Source: an uncultured Bacilli bacterium (lineage in GTDB: Bacteria; Bacillota_I; Bacilli_A; RF39; UBA660). From it: DNA of 57,091 nucleotides. Position numbers and translations under genes: made by a program. Shown one piece after another: positions 44,894 through 53,707 of the stretch; the first letter of the stretch is position 1, and each line of letters opens with the position of its first letter. The notes beneath the pieces are model-generated. The model was given only the letters and a program-made list of their open reading frames with translations, searched no databases and had not been told where the DNA came from. The stretch lies in the NCBI GenBank assembly GCA_934086145.1, contig CAKOHV010000009.1:1-57091 (forward strand). Reading direction: 5' to 3'.

Positions 44894-45463
44894 ATGAAAA
44901 ATATAGAATATTATTTAAGCTTTATTCAATATAACTCCTTTGTTGTCTTAACTTTTTTCTTCCTTTCACTTATCGTGTTAGTCATTAATACAATAAGTAA
45001 AAATAAAATTAATAAACTACTGTTCTCATCTTATCGAAGTTCTTTAGTAAATCCCCTGACTTATCTAAGATTATTTACGCATGTGCTTGGACATGCAAAT
45101 TGGTCTCACTTTATGAATAATTTTTTATACATTTTACTAATTGGACCAATGATTGAGGAAAAATATGGTAGCTTAAATCTTTTTTACATGATTCTGATTA
45201 CAGCAGGAATTACCGGTTTAATTAATTCTTTAAGGCCTAAAAACATTTCGATATTAGGAGCTAGTAACATTGTCTTTATGATGATTGTTCTTAGTTCATT
45301 TGTTAATATTCAAGCTGGAAAAATACCGCTTACTTTAATTTTGATTTGTTTATGTTACGTTGTTAATGAAATTATTGATGGATTATGTAAGAAAGATGAT
45401 GTATCGCATCTTGGACATTTAGTAGGAGCTTGTTGTGGACTATTATTTGGTTTTTATTTTTAA
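44894..45463 (+). CDS. Rhomboid-family intramembrane serine protease
   Basis: The 189-residue product has about six TM helices. Family signatures are HVLGHANWSHFMNNF (the WSH...N oxyanion-hole motif), ILGASNIVFMM with the nucleophile Ser in GAS, and SHLGHLVGACCG with the catalytic His. The residue after the Ser is Asn instead of the usual Gly (GASN for GASG). It would cleave TM helices of partner proteins; substrates unknown. ATG behind GTGGTGGTAGT. Confidence 0.92.
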   Translation: MKNIEYYLSFIQYNSFVVLTFFFLSLIVLVINTISKNKINKLLFSSYRSSLVNPLTYLRLFTHVLGHANWSHFMNNFLYILLIGPMIEEKYGSLNLFYMILITAGITGLINSLRPKNISILGASNIVFMMIVLSSFVNIQAGKIPLTLILICLCYVVNEIIDGLCKKDDVSHLGHLVGACCGLLFGFYF

Positions 45464-45478
45464 TTGAGGATAAGAATA

Positions 45479-45524
45479 TAATGTAATATTTAATTACTAA
45501 GTGGTTAAATATTACATTTTTTAT
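45479..45524 (+). terminator. Long hairpin terminator (repeat type, copy 2)
   Basis: TGTAATATTTAA / TTAAATATTACA stem around TTACTAAGTGG, then TTTTTT. It is closely similar to the hairpin at 17840-17887. Confidence 0.75.
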
Positions 45525-45634
45525 TGGTAAAAATGTCAAAAATTTGCTTTTTTATAGAAATAATGAGAAAATTTAGTTATAATTGAAACCGGATTATAAA
45601 ATAAAGAAAGAAAAGAATTAAAGGGGAAAAGAAG

Positions 45635-47425
45635 ATGGATCATCTACAAATTAATTTTAAAGAACTCATTCCGTATGTAATTGAGGGATTTACAGCCATA
45701 TGTGGTGAAGAATATCATGATATGATAGAGGAAAAGCTAAATAATTTAACAATTTTAGATTATGTCGATGTCGATGGTATCGAATCATATGTTTGGTATT
45801 TAAAAGATATCAAATCTAAAGAATTAAGCTTAAAATTTTTAAATTATTTAGGATATGATGTAAAAAAAGATATAGAAAAGAAGAAATACTATAAATTACG
45901 TAGTGAAATAAATAATTTATTACAAAAATACTTAGGTCTTTCTAATGCAATTTTTGATAATAGTGTTAGTAACCGTATTCTATTAAAAGCTTTTGAGAAT
46001 GATAAACACGGAAAAAATAATAAAACGAAAATTCAACAAGTTACGTTGATTAATAATCTTTTAAGAAGCCAAGGCAAAAGTATTACCTTAGATGAACTTG
46101 ATAATTTTTGCAAAACCAAAGAATTTAAATGTCTTTCTATGGAAATTAAAAAAGCTCTATTAATCTATAAAGATTTAGAAGAAGAATATCAAGATTGGAC
46201 TAGACAATTTGAACCAATTGAAAAATATGTTGCAGACGAAAGAAAGAGAAAAGAAAAAATAATTGATAGTAAAAAAGACAAAATGGTTAGCAATGTTAGG
46301 CAACAAATAAATCCGGAAATAAAAAATATTATAGGAGATTGGAAAATTGAAGAACAATGGGATTTATTATTCGACGTAACTGATGACGAAGATGTTTTGA
46401 TAATTGAAAATTTCAGTCAAGAAAATCTTGCTATCTTACATGATCAAACAGCGGATATAACTACAAAATCATGGATTATATATTGGCAAATGATGTATTT
46501 CAAAAAATTAGGAATCAAATTTCCCGAAGAAACTTTAAGTAAAGGATTAGAAAGCGAGAACATCGATGCCTATATTAAGTGGTTAGAGCAAGAAAAAACA
46601 CAGAAATTAATTCCCAGCATTTATTTAATAAAACACGCGATGGCACTTCATAAAAAAATGAAGGAAGTAATTCAAAAAGAATATTATACGACTAGAGCAG
46701 ACTTTAAAAAAATCTGTAAAATAATAGACATGCGTTATTATCCTAAAGATGCTGTATATGAAAAGATGCAAGAACAAAAAGTTTGTATAATAAAAAATTC
46801 TAAAATAACATTGGAAGAACATGACGAATTTAGTTCCGTTATGTATTTTACGATAAGACCAGGAGATGCCGGACAATTGGCACATGTTTTTATTCATGAA
46901 TGTGGTCATGCAATTGACCAGGGAATACTCCGAAACAGTTTTGAAAGTCATGATTCAATAGAACAAAATCAATATAATGTCAAATATCGAAAATATGAAA
47001 GATTTAATGAAACACTAAATGATTTATTAACTATGGAAGTCGAGGAATACTTAAGAGAACACGGTATCTATTTAATTGAAAGTCAAGAATTAGTAAATGA
47101 TGATACCTTCAATCGTAATACCTGGCAAACAACCAAACAAATTCTTTGTTCTCTTCTTATGGACTTTAGAGCCCCTTTAATTAAAGCTAAAGTAACAGCC
47201 TCACCTGAGGAATTTACTAAATTAATTGGAGAAGAAAATTTTGAAGAATTAATTGATATTGTAAATAAAGTAGATTTGCTAACTAAAGATGGGCTTGGTG
47301 TTTTGAACGAAAAACCCGAACTTAAAAGAATGTATACAGAAGAACTTAACAAATTAAATGAACTTTACAAAAAGATTTATGCTTATTATGAAAAGAATTT
47401 CGGAAGTGGTTCTGTTTCAATGTAA
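45635..47425 (+). CDS. Putative large zinc metalloprotease (HECGH), unknown family
   Basis: The 596-residue soluble, helical product carries H421-ECGHAID followed by ERFNETLNDLLTMEVEEYL, which can supply a third zinc ligand Glu. About residues 195-235 form a charged helix. The surroundings differ from the two HExxH proteins at 35.8-38.1 kb, so it looks like a different family. No signal peptide. ATG behind AAAGGGGAAAAGAAG. Monocistronic, with an A/T-rich leader. Confidence 0.62.
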   Translation: MDHLQINFKELIPYVIEGFTAICGEEYHDMIEEKLNNLTILDYVDVDGIESYVWYLKDIKSKELSLKFLNYLGYDVKKDIEKKKYYKLRSEINNLLQKYLGLSNAIFDNSVSNRILLKAFENDKHGKNNKTKIQQVTLINNLLRSQGKSITLDELDNFCKTKEFKCLSMEIKKALLIYKDLEEEYQDWTRQFEPIEKYVADERKRKEKIIDSKKDKMVSNVRQQINPEIKNIIGDWKIEEQWDLLFDVTDDEDVLIIENFSQENLAILHDQTADITTKSWIIYWQMMYFKKLGIKFPEETLSKGLESENIDAYIKWLEQEKTQKLIPSIYLIKHAMALHKKMKEVIQKEYYTTRADFKKICKIIDMRYYPKDAVYEKMQEQKVCIIKNSKITLEEHDEFSSVMYFTIRPGDAGQLAHVFIHECGHAIDQGILRNSFESHDSIEQNQYNVKYRKYERFNETLNDLLTMEVEEYLREHGIYLIESQELVNDDTFNRNTWQTTKQILCSLLMDFRAPLIKAKVTASPEEFTKLIGEENFEELIDIVNKVDLLTKDGLGVLNEKPELKRMYTEELNKLNELYKKIYAYYEKNFGSGSVSM

Positions 47426-47628
47426 GAAGCAAAATAATGTAAGTTATTGCAGATGTTAATAACGATATACTTATCAACAATCTTATACTTTTTTCCAACT
47501 TTAAATGAATAGATAAAATAGATGGTTAATTCGCTGCAATAATCAAAAATACGGAATGGATATTAACAATAAAGTTATTTTTTACGTAAAATTTACCTTT
47601 AAATTAAGAAAAGATAAATATTTTCTAA

Positions 47629-47680
47629 CAAAAAAATCATCACTATTGCTAAATGATTAGACATAAGTGATGATTTTTTT
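47629..47680. terminator. Bidirectional terminator
   Basis: AAAAAAATCATCACT / AGTGATGATTTTTTT long stem with T-runs on both strands, between the metalloprotease gene and the convergent GNAT gene. Confidence 0.8.
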
Positions 47681-47681
47681 A

Positions 47682-48029
47682 TCAATTGTGGTCAATAAAA
47701 TATAATATTTCTTGACCATTTCTACCGACTTCGTAGCCTTTATTATTTTGAATAATTCTTTGCATCTTAACATTTTCAAAAGGAACAGAACAAATTACAT
47801 AATTGTTTACCTTACTTAATAATAGTTTAAAAATAATACTACCATACCCTTTGTTTTGGTATTGTTCTGCAATAGTCAAATATAACATATTATTTTCTCT
47901 TTTATAAATAACAGCATACCCTATTTTAAGATTTTTCAAATAACATTCGTATAATTTGTCAACTTTCTTTAATTCAAACTCTTGGATTAAATCATCAGTT
48001 ATTTTTATTACTTCTACTAAATCTATCAC
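47682..48029 (-). CDS. GNAT-type acetyltransferase (short)
   Basis: The 115-residue product has the acetyl-CoA-binding pattern of GNAT enzymes: TIAEQYQNKGYGSIIFKLLL (motif A, Q-x-x-G-x-G), preceded by a beta hairpin (KIGYAVIYKRENNMLYLTI) and followed by an IIQNNKGYEV motif B-like end. It is smaller than typical (about 150). The GTG start overlaps the TGA stop of the upstream gene (GTGA), so translation is coupled. Its acceptor is unknown, but the coupled 664-residue protein is a candidate. Confidence 0.8.
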   Translation of the reverse strand: MIDLVEVIKITDDLIQEFELKKVDKLYECYLKNLKIGYAVIYKRENNMLYLTIAEQYQNKGYGSIIFKLLLSKVNNYVICSVPFENVKMQRIIQNNKGYEVGRNGQEILYFIDHN

Positions 48030-50017
48030 AATTTAATAACCTCCTTACTTGTTTGAACAAACTTATCAGCTAAACTAGGTAGATAAGTATCAAGAAAATT
48101 ACGAAAAGAAGCCAGTTGATTGTAAAAATTTTGAACTTCTACTAAGGAGTCATTGTCTAATAATTCAGCAGATTGCATAGTCAAATTTAATAACATGTCT
48201 TCTGTAATCGTTTTACTATTCTTTTTATCCTTATAATAAATCGTAATTTCGTCAGCTGAAATAAATGATATATTTGAAATATCGGGATTAGCTTTTTGAA
48301 TTAAGTAATTACAATAAGTTCTTTTAAAATTCGTTTTGGCAATAATATTAACAGGAATTTTATATAACTCACGTAATTCAGGAACGGTTTTTTCTTTTTT
48401 CATATAATCTAATAAGTAGTGAAAACGTAAAATGGTAAACCTGTGTAAGCCATTATAAGAAATAATGTATTTATTATCTTCGATTTGCTTGATTTTCATA
48501 TTTTTTGTATCATGATTTCTCTGTTCTAAGCCTTTTAATAATTGTTCTCCTGACTTATATTCTAATAAACCTAGAGATCTTGTATGATAATTATCAGCAT
48601 TTTTTATAAAAAATCGTTCAAAAGTAGATAATATATTATGATTTTCATGGTAATCTTGCGCACAATAGTTGTCATATCCTAGTAAATCAGCTACACTAAT
48701 AAATTTTTCTTCATCAACAGAGTCAAAAACACCATATTTACTAATAAGAGGATTAATATCGAAAGACGTCTTATAATTATTATCAGGATTGTTCAAAAAG
48801 GCTTCAACATTAATATTTAGGTTGCTAACGAATTCTAAAGTAGTTGGAGGCAAATCGGTCGATAAAAGGGAATAAATTTTTGTTAATTGCTCCTTATTAG
48901 AGATATTTAATTTTTTTATGATACTTGGTTCTTGTAAAACAACCGATTTTAAATTGTCAGGGAAATATCTTATTTCATTAATAACATTTCCAACAGACAT
49001 ATCATCTAAATTAGCAAAGCGGTCCTCAATATAATATTTTACATTAAAAGGAGGCTTAGAAATTGTTTTTTTGGCATATTCAGTGATGTTTAATTCAAAA
49101 TTCTTAGTTAATTTTTGGATTTGTTCAATATTTAATTCTTTTAAATAAGGAAGAATTTTTGTGGTTATTTCTAAATCAAAGTTGCTTCTAGAAAAATATA
49201 GATTTTTAACTTTATATAATAATTTACCTTTTAATTCGTCTGCTAAAGGAGAATTTTCGATTATGTAAATAAGATGGTTATATTTTATTAATTTATAGTC
49301 AGTCATCTCTTTGTTTACTTCATTTTCATCTTCATTTATGTTAACAAAGTCATCAGAAAAAATTATTTTACAATTAGCAATTTTATTAATGGATGCTTCA
49401 TCTAAATCACAAAAATAATCATAACTTGTTTGCAAAATAATTTCTTCATTCATTTCTAACTTCCCAGTTAGATAGCTCCTAAATTCATGTTCAACAATTT
49501 TATACTTGGATTTTGGAAAATACATTACAAAGGAATCCCAAGGACCAGGTGTAAAAGTTATGTCTGTCAAAGTTCTACTACCTAAATCAATTTTAAGATT
49601 CGGAATAAAGGAATCAATTTCATCATGATAAACACTTGTTTCAATTTCTTGTAAATCAACATCACATGCTTGATAACTTTTATTAATAACTTCTTTAGAT
49701 ACTCTATTTTGTAATATAGAAACTTTTTTATTTAGTTTTTCATCATATTCAAAGAACTCTACAAAATCTAAAAATTCTTCATTACAAGGAAGAGTTAATA
49801 ATACTTCTTTTTCATTTAATAAAGAAAGGATTTCTGGCGATATTGGACCTTTTAGTAATAAATCAACTAGTTTGGGATATTTCTCAATTCGCTTAAGCAA
49901 GGTATCATTAATACATTTAAGATTGTTAACCTGTTTTATTTTATTTATTACTTCATCAGATACAATCTTTGAAAAACTATTTTTTTTATTTTTTCTAAAT
50001 ATATCAAGAGAGCCCAT
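48026..50017 (-). CDS. Large protein of unknown function with a ParB/Srx-like C-terminal part
   Basis: The 663-residue product is not recognised over most of its length; it is soluble, helical and Asn/Lys-rich. The segment at about residues 490-590 has the order ...KQIEDNKYIISYNGLHRFTILRFHYLL... then VNIIAKT, which resembles the ParB / sulfiredoxin-like fold (strand, G-x-HR, helix), with HRF in place of the usual G-x-HR-x-x-A. I consider this tentative. I chose ATG at 50017 with AGGTGAGGATT before it. The TGA stop overlaps the GTG of the GNAT gene. Confidence 0.6.
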   Translation of the reverse strand: MGSLDIFRKNKKNSFSKIVSDEVINKIKQVNNLKCINDTLLKRIEKYPKLVDLLLKGPISPEILSLLNEKEVLLTLPCNEEFLDFVEFFEYDEKLNKKVSILQNRVSKEVINKSYQACDVDLQEIETSVYHDEIDSFIPNLKIDLGSRTLTDITFTPGPWDSFVMYFPKSKYKIVEHEFRSYLTGKLEMNEEIILQTSYDYFCDLDEASINKIANCKIIFSDDFVNINEDENEVNKEMTDYKLIKYNHLIYIIENSPLADELKGKLLYKVKNLYFSRSNFDLEITTKILPYLKELNIEQIQKLTKNFELNITEYAKKTISKPPFNVKYYIEDRFANLDDMSVGNVINEIRYFPDNLKSVVLQEPSIIKKLNISNKEQLTKIYSLLSTDLPPTTLEFVSNLNINVEAFLNNPDNNYKTSFDINPLISKYGVFDSVDEEKFISVADLLGYDNYCAQDYHENHNILSTFERFFIKNADNYHTRSLGLLEYKSGEQLLKGLEQRNHDTKNMKIKQIEDNKYIISYNGLHRFTILRFHYLLDYMKKEKTVPELRELYKIPVNIIAKTNFKRTYCNYLIQKANPDISNISFISADEITIYYKDKKNSKTITEDMLLNLTMQSAELLDNDSLVEVQNFYNQLASFRNFLDTYLPSLADKFVQTSKEVIKL

Positions 50018-50198
50018 AATCCTCACCTACTCTTTAGTGTATAAATGTATTATATCATATAGCATAATAGCTAGTAAATTAATGATAAAAAGTGTTATTT
50101 GTATAAATTTCAAAGAATTATAAAACCAATAATGGCGAATAGTAAGATGAAATTTTAACTGATTATAAGATATGTTATAATACTTCTGATGTGTCAAA

Positions 50199-50615
50199 AT
50201 GAAAAAATATAATGTAATTGTTGTCTTTGACAAGGATTTTAGTAAAACTTTAATGTGTCAAAGATCTAAAGAACCATATAAGGGAATGTTTAATTTGGTG
50301 GGAGGAAAAATTGAAAAAAATGATGATGCTTTAAATGAAGCTTATCGAGAATTAAACGAAGAAACAAACATAAATAAAGATGATATTTCTTTAATACATT
50401 TTATGAATATTGAATATACTACTTTTAATAAAATTATTGAAGTATATTATGGAATATTAAATAAGGAAGTTCAATTAATCGAAGAAGTTAATAAATTGGT
50501 ATGGGTTGGTATTAATGATAACTTTTTTGATATGAACAAGTATGCCGGAGAAGGTAATATTGGACATATAATAGAAGAAATAAAAATTGAACTAAATAGA
50601 AAACAAGGAAATTAA
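50199..50615 (+). CDS. Nudix hydrolase
   Basis: The 138-residue product has a Nudix box GGKIEKNDDALNEAYRELNEETNI (first Glu replaced by Asp, REL-EE core intact). Such enzymes hydrolyse a nucleoside diphosphate linked to another moiety; the substrate is unknown. No ribosome binding site is seen before the ATG; the nearest TATAAT lies about 17 bases upstream, so the leader may be very short. Eighteen bases downstream begins a broken ASCH gene. Confidence 0.88.
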   Translation: MKKYNVIVVFDKDFSKTLMCQRSKEPYKGMFNLVGGKIEKNDDALNEAYRELNEETNINKDDISLIHFMNIEYTTFNKIIEVYYGILNKEVQLIEEVNKLVWVGINDNFFDMNKYAGEGNIGHIIEEIKIELNRKQGN

Positions 50616-50633
50616 CAAAGTAGGAGATAAAAA

Positions 50634-50978
50634 ATGATACATGAAATGAAATTACAACCAGAATATTTTAATTATATTTTAAAGGGAACAAAAAGAATTG
50701 AAATTAGGTTGAATGATGAAAAAAGACAAAATATTAAATCGGGAGATAAAATTAAATTTTTTAAATAACCTGATTTAAACGAATCATTTGAAGTGCAAGT
50801 TATAGGATTATTAAGATACAATTCTTTTGAAGAAATGTTTAAAGATTATGATATTTCAGTACTAGCCGATAGTTCTATGACAAAAGATGAACTAATTAAT
50901 GTTTTAGAACAATTTTATCCTAAAAGAAAACAAAAAGAATATGGTGTTTTAGGTATTAGGATCAACCTAATCCAGTAA
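50634..50978 (+). pseudogene. ASCH-domain gene interrupted by a stop codon
   Basis: The frame starts with MIHEMKLQPEYFNYILKGTK and RIEIRLNDEKRQNIKSGD, the classic ASCH beginning. After KIKFFK there is a TAA at 50766-50768, and then the same frame goes on with PDLNESFEVQVIGLLRYNSF and the FYPKRKQKEYGVLGIRI ending. One base change would restore a protein of about 114 residues. It follows the Nudix gene, with AGTAGGAGATAAAA as ribosome binding site, so it was once a functional partner in an operon. Confidence 0.8.
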
Positions 50979-51189
50979 TTATTCTGGGATTATTCAATTA
51001 GTAAACAATTACTAGATATGTAATTTTTTTAATTAAACTAAGTTTATTTTAGGAATATTAACCAATTTATTTTGAAAAAAAGCTTACATCATGATATAAA
51101 ACGGATATTTAGAAAATTTTTATTATATCAACTTAAGTTATAAGATGTGATACAATACTAGTGTAAGGATAAAGTAAAAAGGTGATTTG

Positions 51190-52122
51190 ATGAATAAGAA
51201 AAAAATTATGATTATTTTAATAGCTATTTTTATAATAATGCTATTTCCAATTCCATTTAAGCTTAAAGATAGCGGTTCTATTGAATATAGAGCTATTTTG
51301 TATAAATATACTAAGATACATAGACTCAATAATAACTCCCCTACTGGGTATGAAGACGGATGGACGTTGGAAATATTAGGAATGCATGTTAAAGAAAAGA
51401 TTGATACGTATGAAACTAAGGAACACATAATAAAAATTAAAACCAACGACAAATTAATTGAAGCCAATACAAGTAGTTTTTGCTATAGTAATGGCGGATG
51501 TATTGATAAAATAGATTTTCAAGATTTTAGTTATGACGTTATAACAACATATTATAATAATAAATTATACATTGATAATTTAGATGGAACGATAGAATCT
51601 ATAGATTTATTTGATTATAGTACAAAGGAATTTATTAATAAAAAAGTTGATTTCTCAGATGAATTTATAGTTATGCCAAGTATTAGTGGACCTTATATCT
51701 TTAGAATTAATGCTACTTATGAAGGAAAGAAGATAAATTACTATTTCATGGCCCAAATCAACGAAAATGATGGAACAGATATTGACTTAACAACGGGAAT
51801 AAAAGAAAAATCTATATCAAATGTTGGTTTAACGATAATTTTTAAAAACGAAAGTAAGGTAAATTTAGAGTATGGAAACCCCTATACGATAGAAGAATAT
51901 AAGGATGGTTATTGGATAACTACTGAACCGATTGATGAAATGGCTTTTACACTACCAGCTTTTGAATTAAAACCAAATGAAGAAAAAGAATTAGAGATTA
52001 ATTGGCAAGTCGGATATGGACAATTAAAAAAAGGAAAATATAGAATTGTAAAACGATTTAGTTATGAAAAAGATAAAAAATATATAAGTTTTAATAAATA
52101 TTTTGAATTTAAAATCAAATAG
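51190..52122 (+). CDS. Membrane-anchored protein with a C-terminal Ig-like domain
   Basis: The 310-residue product has an N-terminal TM helix (about residues 5-22) and an extracytoplasmic part. The first region (SIEYRAILYKYTKIHRLN, GWTLEILGMHVKEK) resembles segments common in anchored proteins of Clostridia. The last 110 residues have the pattern of bacterial immunoglobulin-like domains (VGLTIIFKNESKVNLEYGNP... LKPNEEKELEINWQ...GKYRIVKRF). Function unknown. I chose ATG at 51190, with AAAAGGTGATTTG before it. Confidence 0.78.
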   Translation: MNKKKIMIILIAIFIIMLFPIPFKLKDSGSIEYRAILYKYTKIHRLNNNSPTGYEDGWTLEILGMHVKEKIDTYETKEHIIKIKTNDKLIEANTSSFCYSNGGCIDKIDFQDFSYDVITTYYNNKLYIDNLDGTIESIDLFDYSTKEFINKKVDFSDEFIVMPSISGPYIFRINATYEGKKINYYFMAQINENDGTDIDLTTGIKEKSISNVGLTIIFKNESKVNLEYGNPYTIEEYKDGYWITTEPIDEMAFTLPAFELKPNEEKELEINWQVGYGQLKKGKYRIVKRFSYEKDKKYISFNKYFEFKIK

Positions 52123-52164
52123 TAAAATAAAAGCTTGTAATTAGTTTTTAAAGCAAGAAAAAAT

Positions 52165-52202
52165 CATAATTTTGACAATATCAAAGTTATGATTTTTTTA
52201 TA
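52165..52202 (+). terminator. Intrinsic terminator
   Basis: AAAAAATCATAA / TTATGATTTTTTT stem with a loop TTTTGACAATATCAAAG, downstream of the Ig-like anchored protein. Confidence 0.75.
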
Positions 52203-52405
52203 AATAAGTTTTGCATACTCATTTGATAAAATTATGACACAACAAATAAGAAATTTAATTTTTTGAATAATTAGATAAGATTAATATTTTAAATAACTAT
52301 TAAAAATTAATAATACTAAAAGTGTAAAGAATCTTATATATACCATACATTCAATATTTGTTTTAAAAGTTTCATATTATATAATATCTTTAAGAGGTAA
52401 TAAAA

Positions 52406-53575
52406 ATGAATAAAGAACGTGTTGAAAAATATATTAGTGTTTGGTTAAAAAATATAAATAAAGAAGGATTAGCTGAATTAGAAAATGATATAAAAATGCC
52501 TTTAGAAACATTTATGGTTGAAATATTAAATAATTTATATGAAAAATACAGAGATGAAATTTCTCATATTCCAGTTAACTTAGATCGATATGAAGATTAC
52601 ATTATTGCGCCTAGAATGAAAATGTACTCATTAGAAAACTTTTTATTAAATAGATTACTAAGAAATGTGACAAGCATAATATATCGCGACGAATCCCATT
52701 CATTTATGCCTGAATCCCACTATAGTCCCGATTTTGGGGAAGTTTTAATCGATAAAAATAGAATTCAAACACAAATTCCAGATATTAGACAACGAAAAAA
52801 AATTATTGCTCATGAGTTTCTACATGGAATGAAAACGCAATTCTTTACAGGGGACTTTTTAGAAGCTGACACCTATTATCAAACAAAAGAAGAATTAAAA
52901 GAAATTTTTAATTATGAAATAAATGATTTTGAAAGAAAAAACAGCGAAGTAAATTCGGCATATAAGCATTGTGGATTGTTTTACTCATCAAAGTATTTTA
53001 AACAAAATTATGGGATACAAAATAATATTGATGCAACAAATTTAGATGAAATATTAAATGAAGATGATGCAATATCATGTACTAAAGATGATTATAAAGT
53101 CATTGCTGAATTAGCTGAAAATCGCTATGTGATTTTGAGTAATCCTGAAAGTTCTAATACTTACATTACAAATTACTCCTTTATTATTGAGAATCTTGTA
53201 AACAAAAAGGTTTTATTTACAGGTCTATATTTAGAGCCAGCAACTTTTTATAAGGAATTTAATGTTTTATATACTCCAATATTTCAAAAACATTTTAATA
53301 GTAATTTATCAGCAATAGAAATATTGACAAAACAATTAGATAAAATAAAAAGAGCACCAAAGAACATTGATGAACATGTAAAGCTGCTAAATACATTATA
53401 TGACTGTCTTAATAAAAAATATATGATGAATGAATACGGTGAGCAAAAAAGGATAAACGATATAAAACAAATCACTGGTAGAGGTATATTAGAAATTGTT
53501 AATGAACATCTTCATCCTCTAGATAGTTTAGATTACGCTAAAAAATATAATGATAATCAGAAAAAACTAAAATAA
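52406..53575 (+). CDS. Putative zinc metallopeptidase (HEFLH)
   Basis: The 389-residue soluble product carries H136-EFLHGM, a zinc motif preceded by RKKIIA, as in several gluzincin families. An acidic stretch TDYYQ-type (EADTYYQTKEELKEIFNYE) follows that could contain a third ligand. The rest is not recognised. ATG behind AAGAGGTAATAAA. It is preceded by about 280 bases without genes and followed by the phosphatase gene. Confidence 0.6.
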   Translation: MNKERVEKYISVWLKNINKEGLAELENDIKMPLETFMVEILNNLYEKYRDEISHIPVNLDRYEDYIIAPRMKMYSLENFLLNRLLRNVTSIIYRDESHSFMPESHYSPDFGEVLIDKNRIQTQIPDIRQRKKIIAHEFLHGMKTQFFTGDFLEADTYYQTKEELKEIFNYEINDFERKNSEVNSAYKHCGLFYSSKYFKQNYGIQNNIDATNLDEILNEDDAISCTKDDYKVIAELAENRYVILSNPESSNTYITNYSFIIENLVNKKVLFTGLYLEPATFYKEFNVLYTPIFQKHFNSNLSAIEILTKQLDKIKRAPKNIDEHVKLLNTLYDCLNKKYMMNEYGEQKRINDIKQITGRGILEIVNEHLHPLDSLDYAKKYNDNQKKLK

Positions 53576-53707
53576 AAGATATATTTACAAAAGAATTCAA
53601 ATTATAGTTAAAAATTTTACTATAATAAATAAAGATTATTTGGTGAATTATTTATCTTAAGATGATGATATAATAATTATATTAGTTATATGAAATTTGG
53701 TGAAATT

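Noticed and set aside
46625..46951. A 108-codon minus-strand ORF inside the HECGH protein gene
   Set aside because: It lies wholly within a coding gene on the other strand, is rich in Phe/Tyr/Cys as antisense frames are, and has no start signal.
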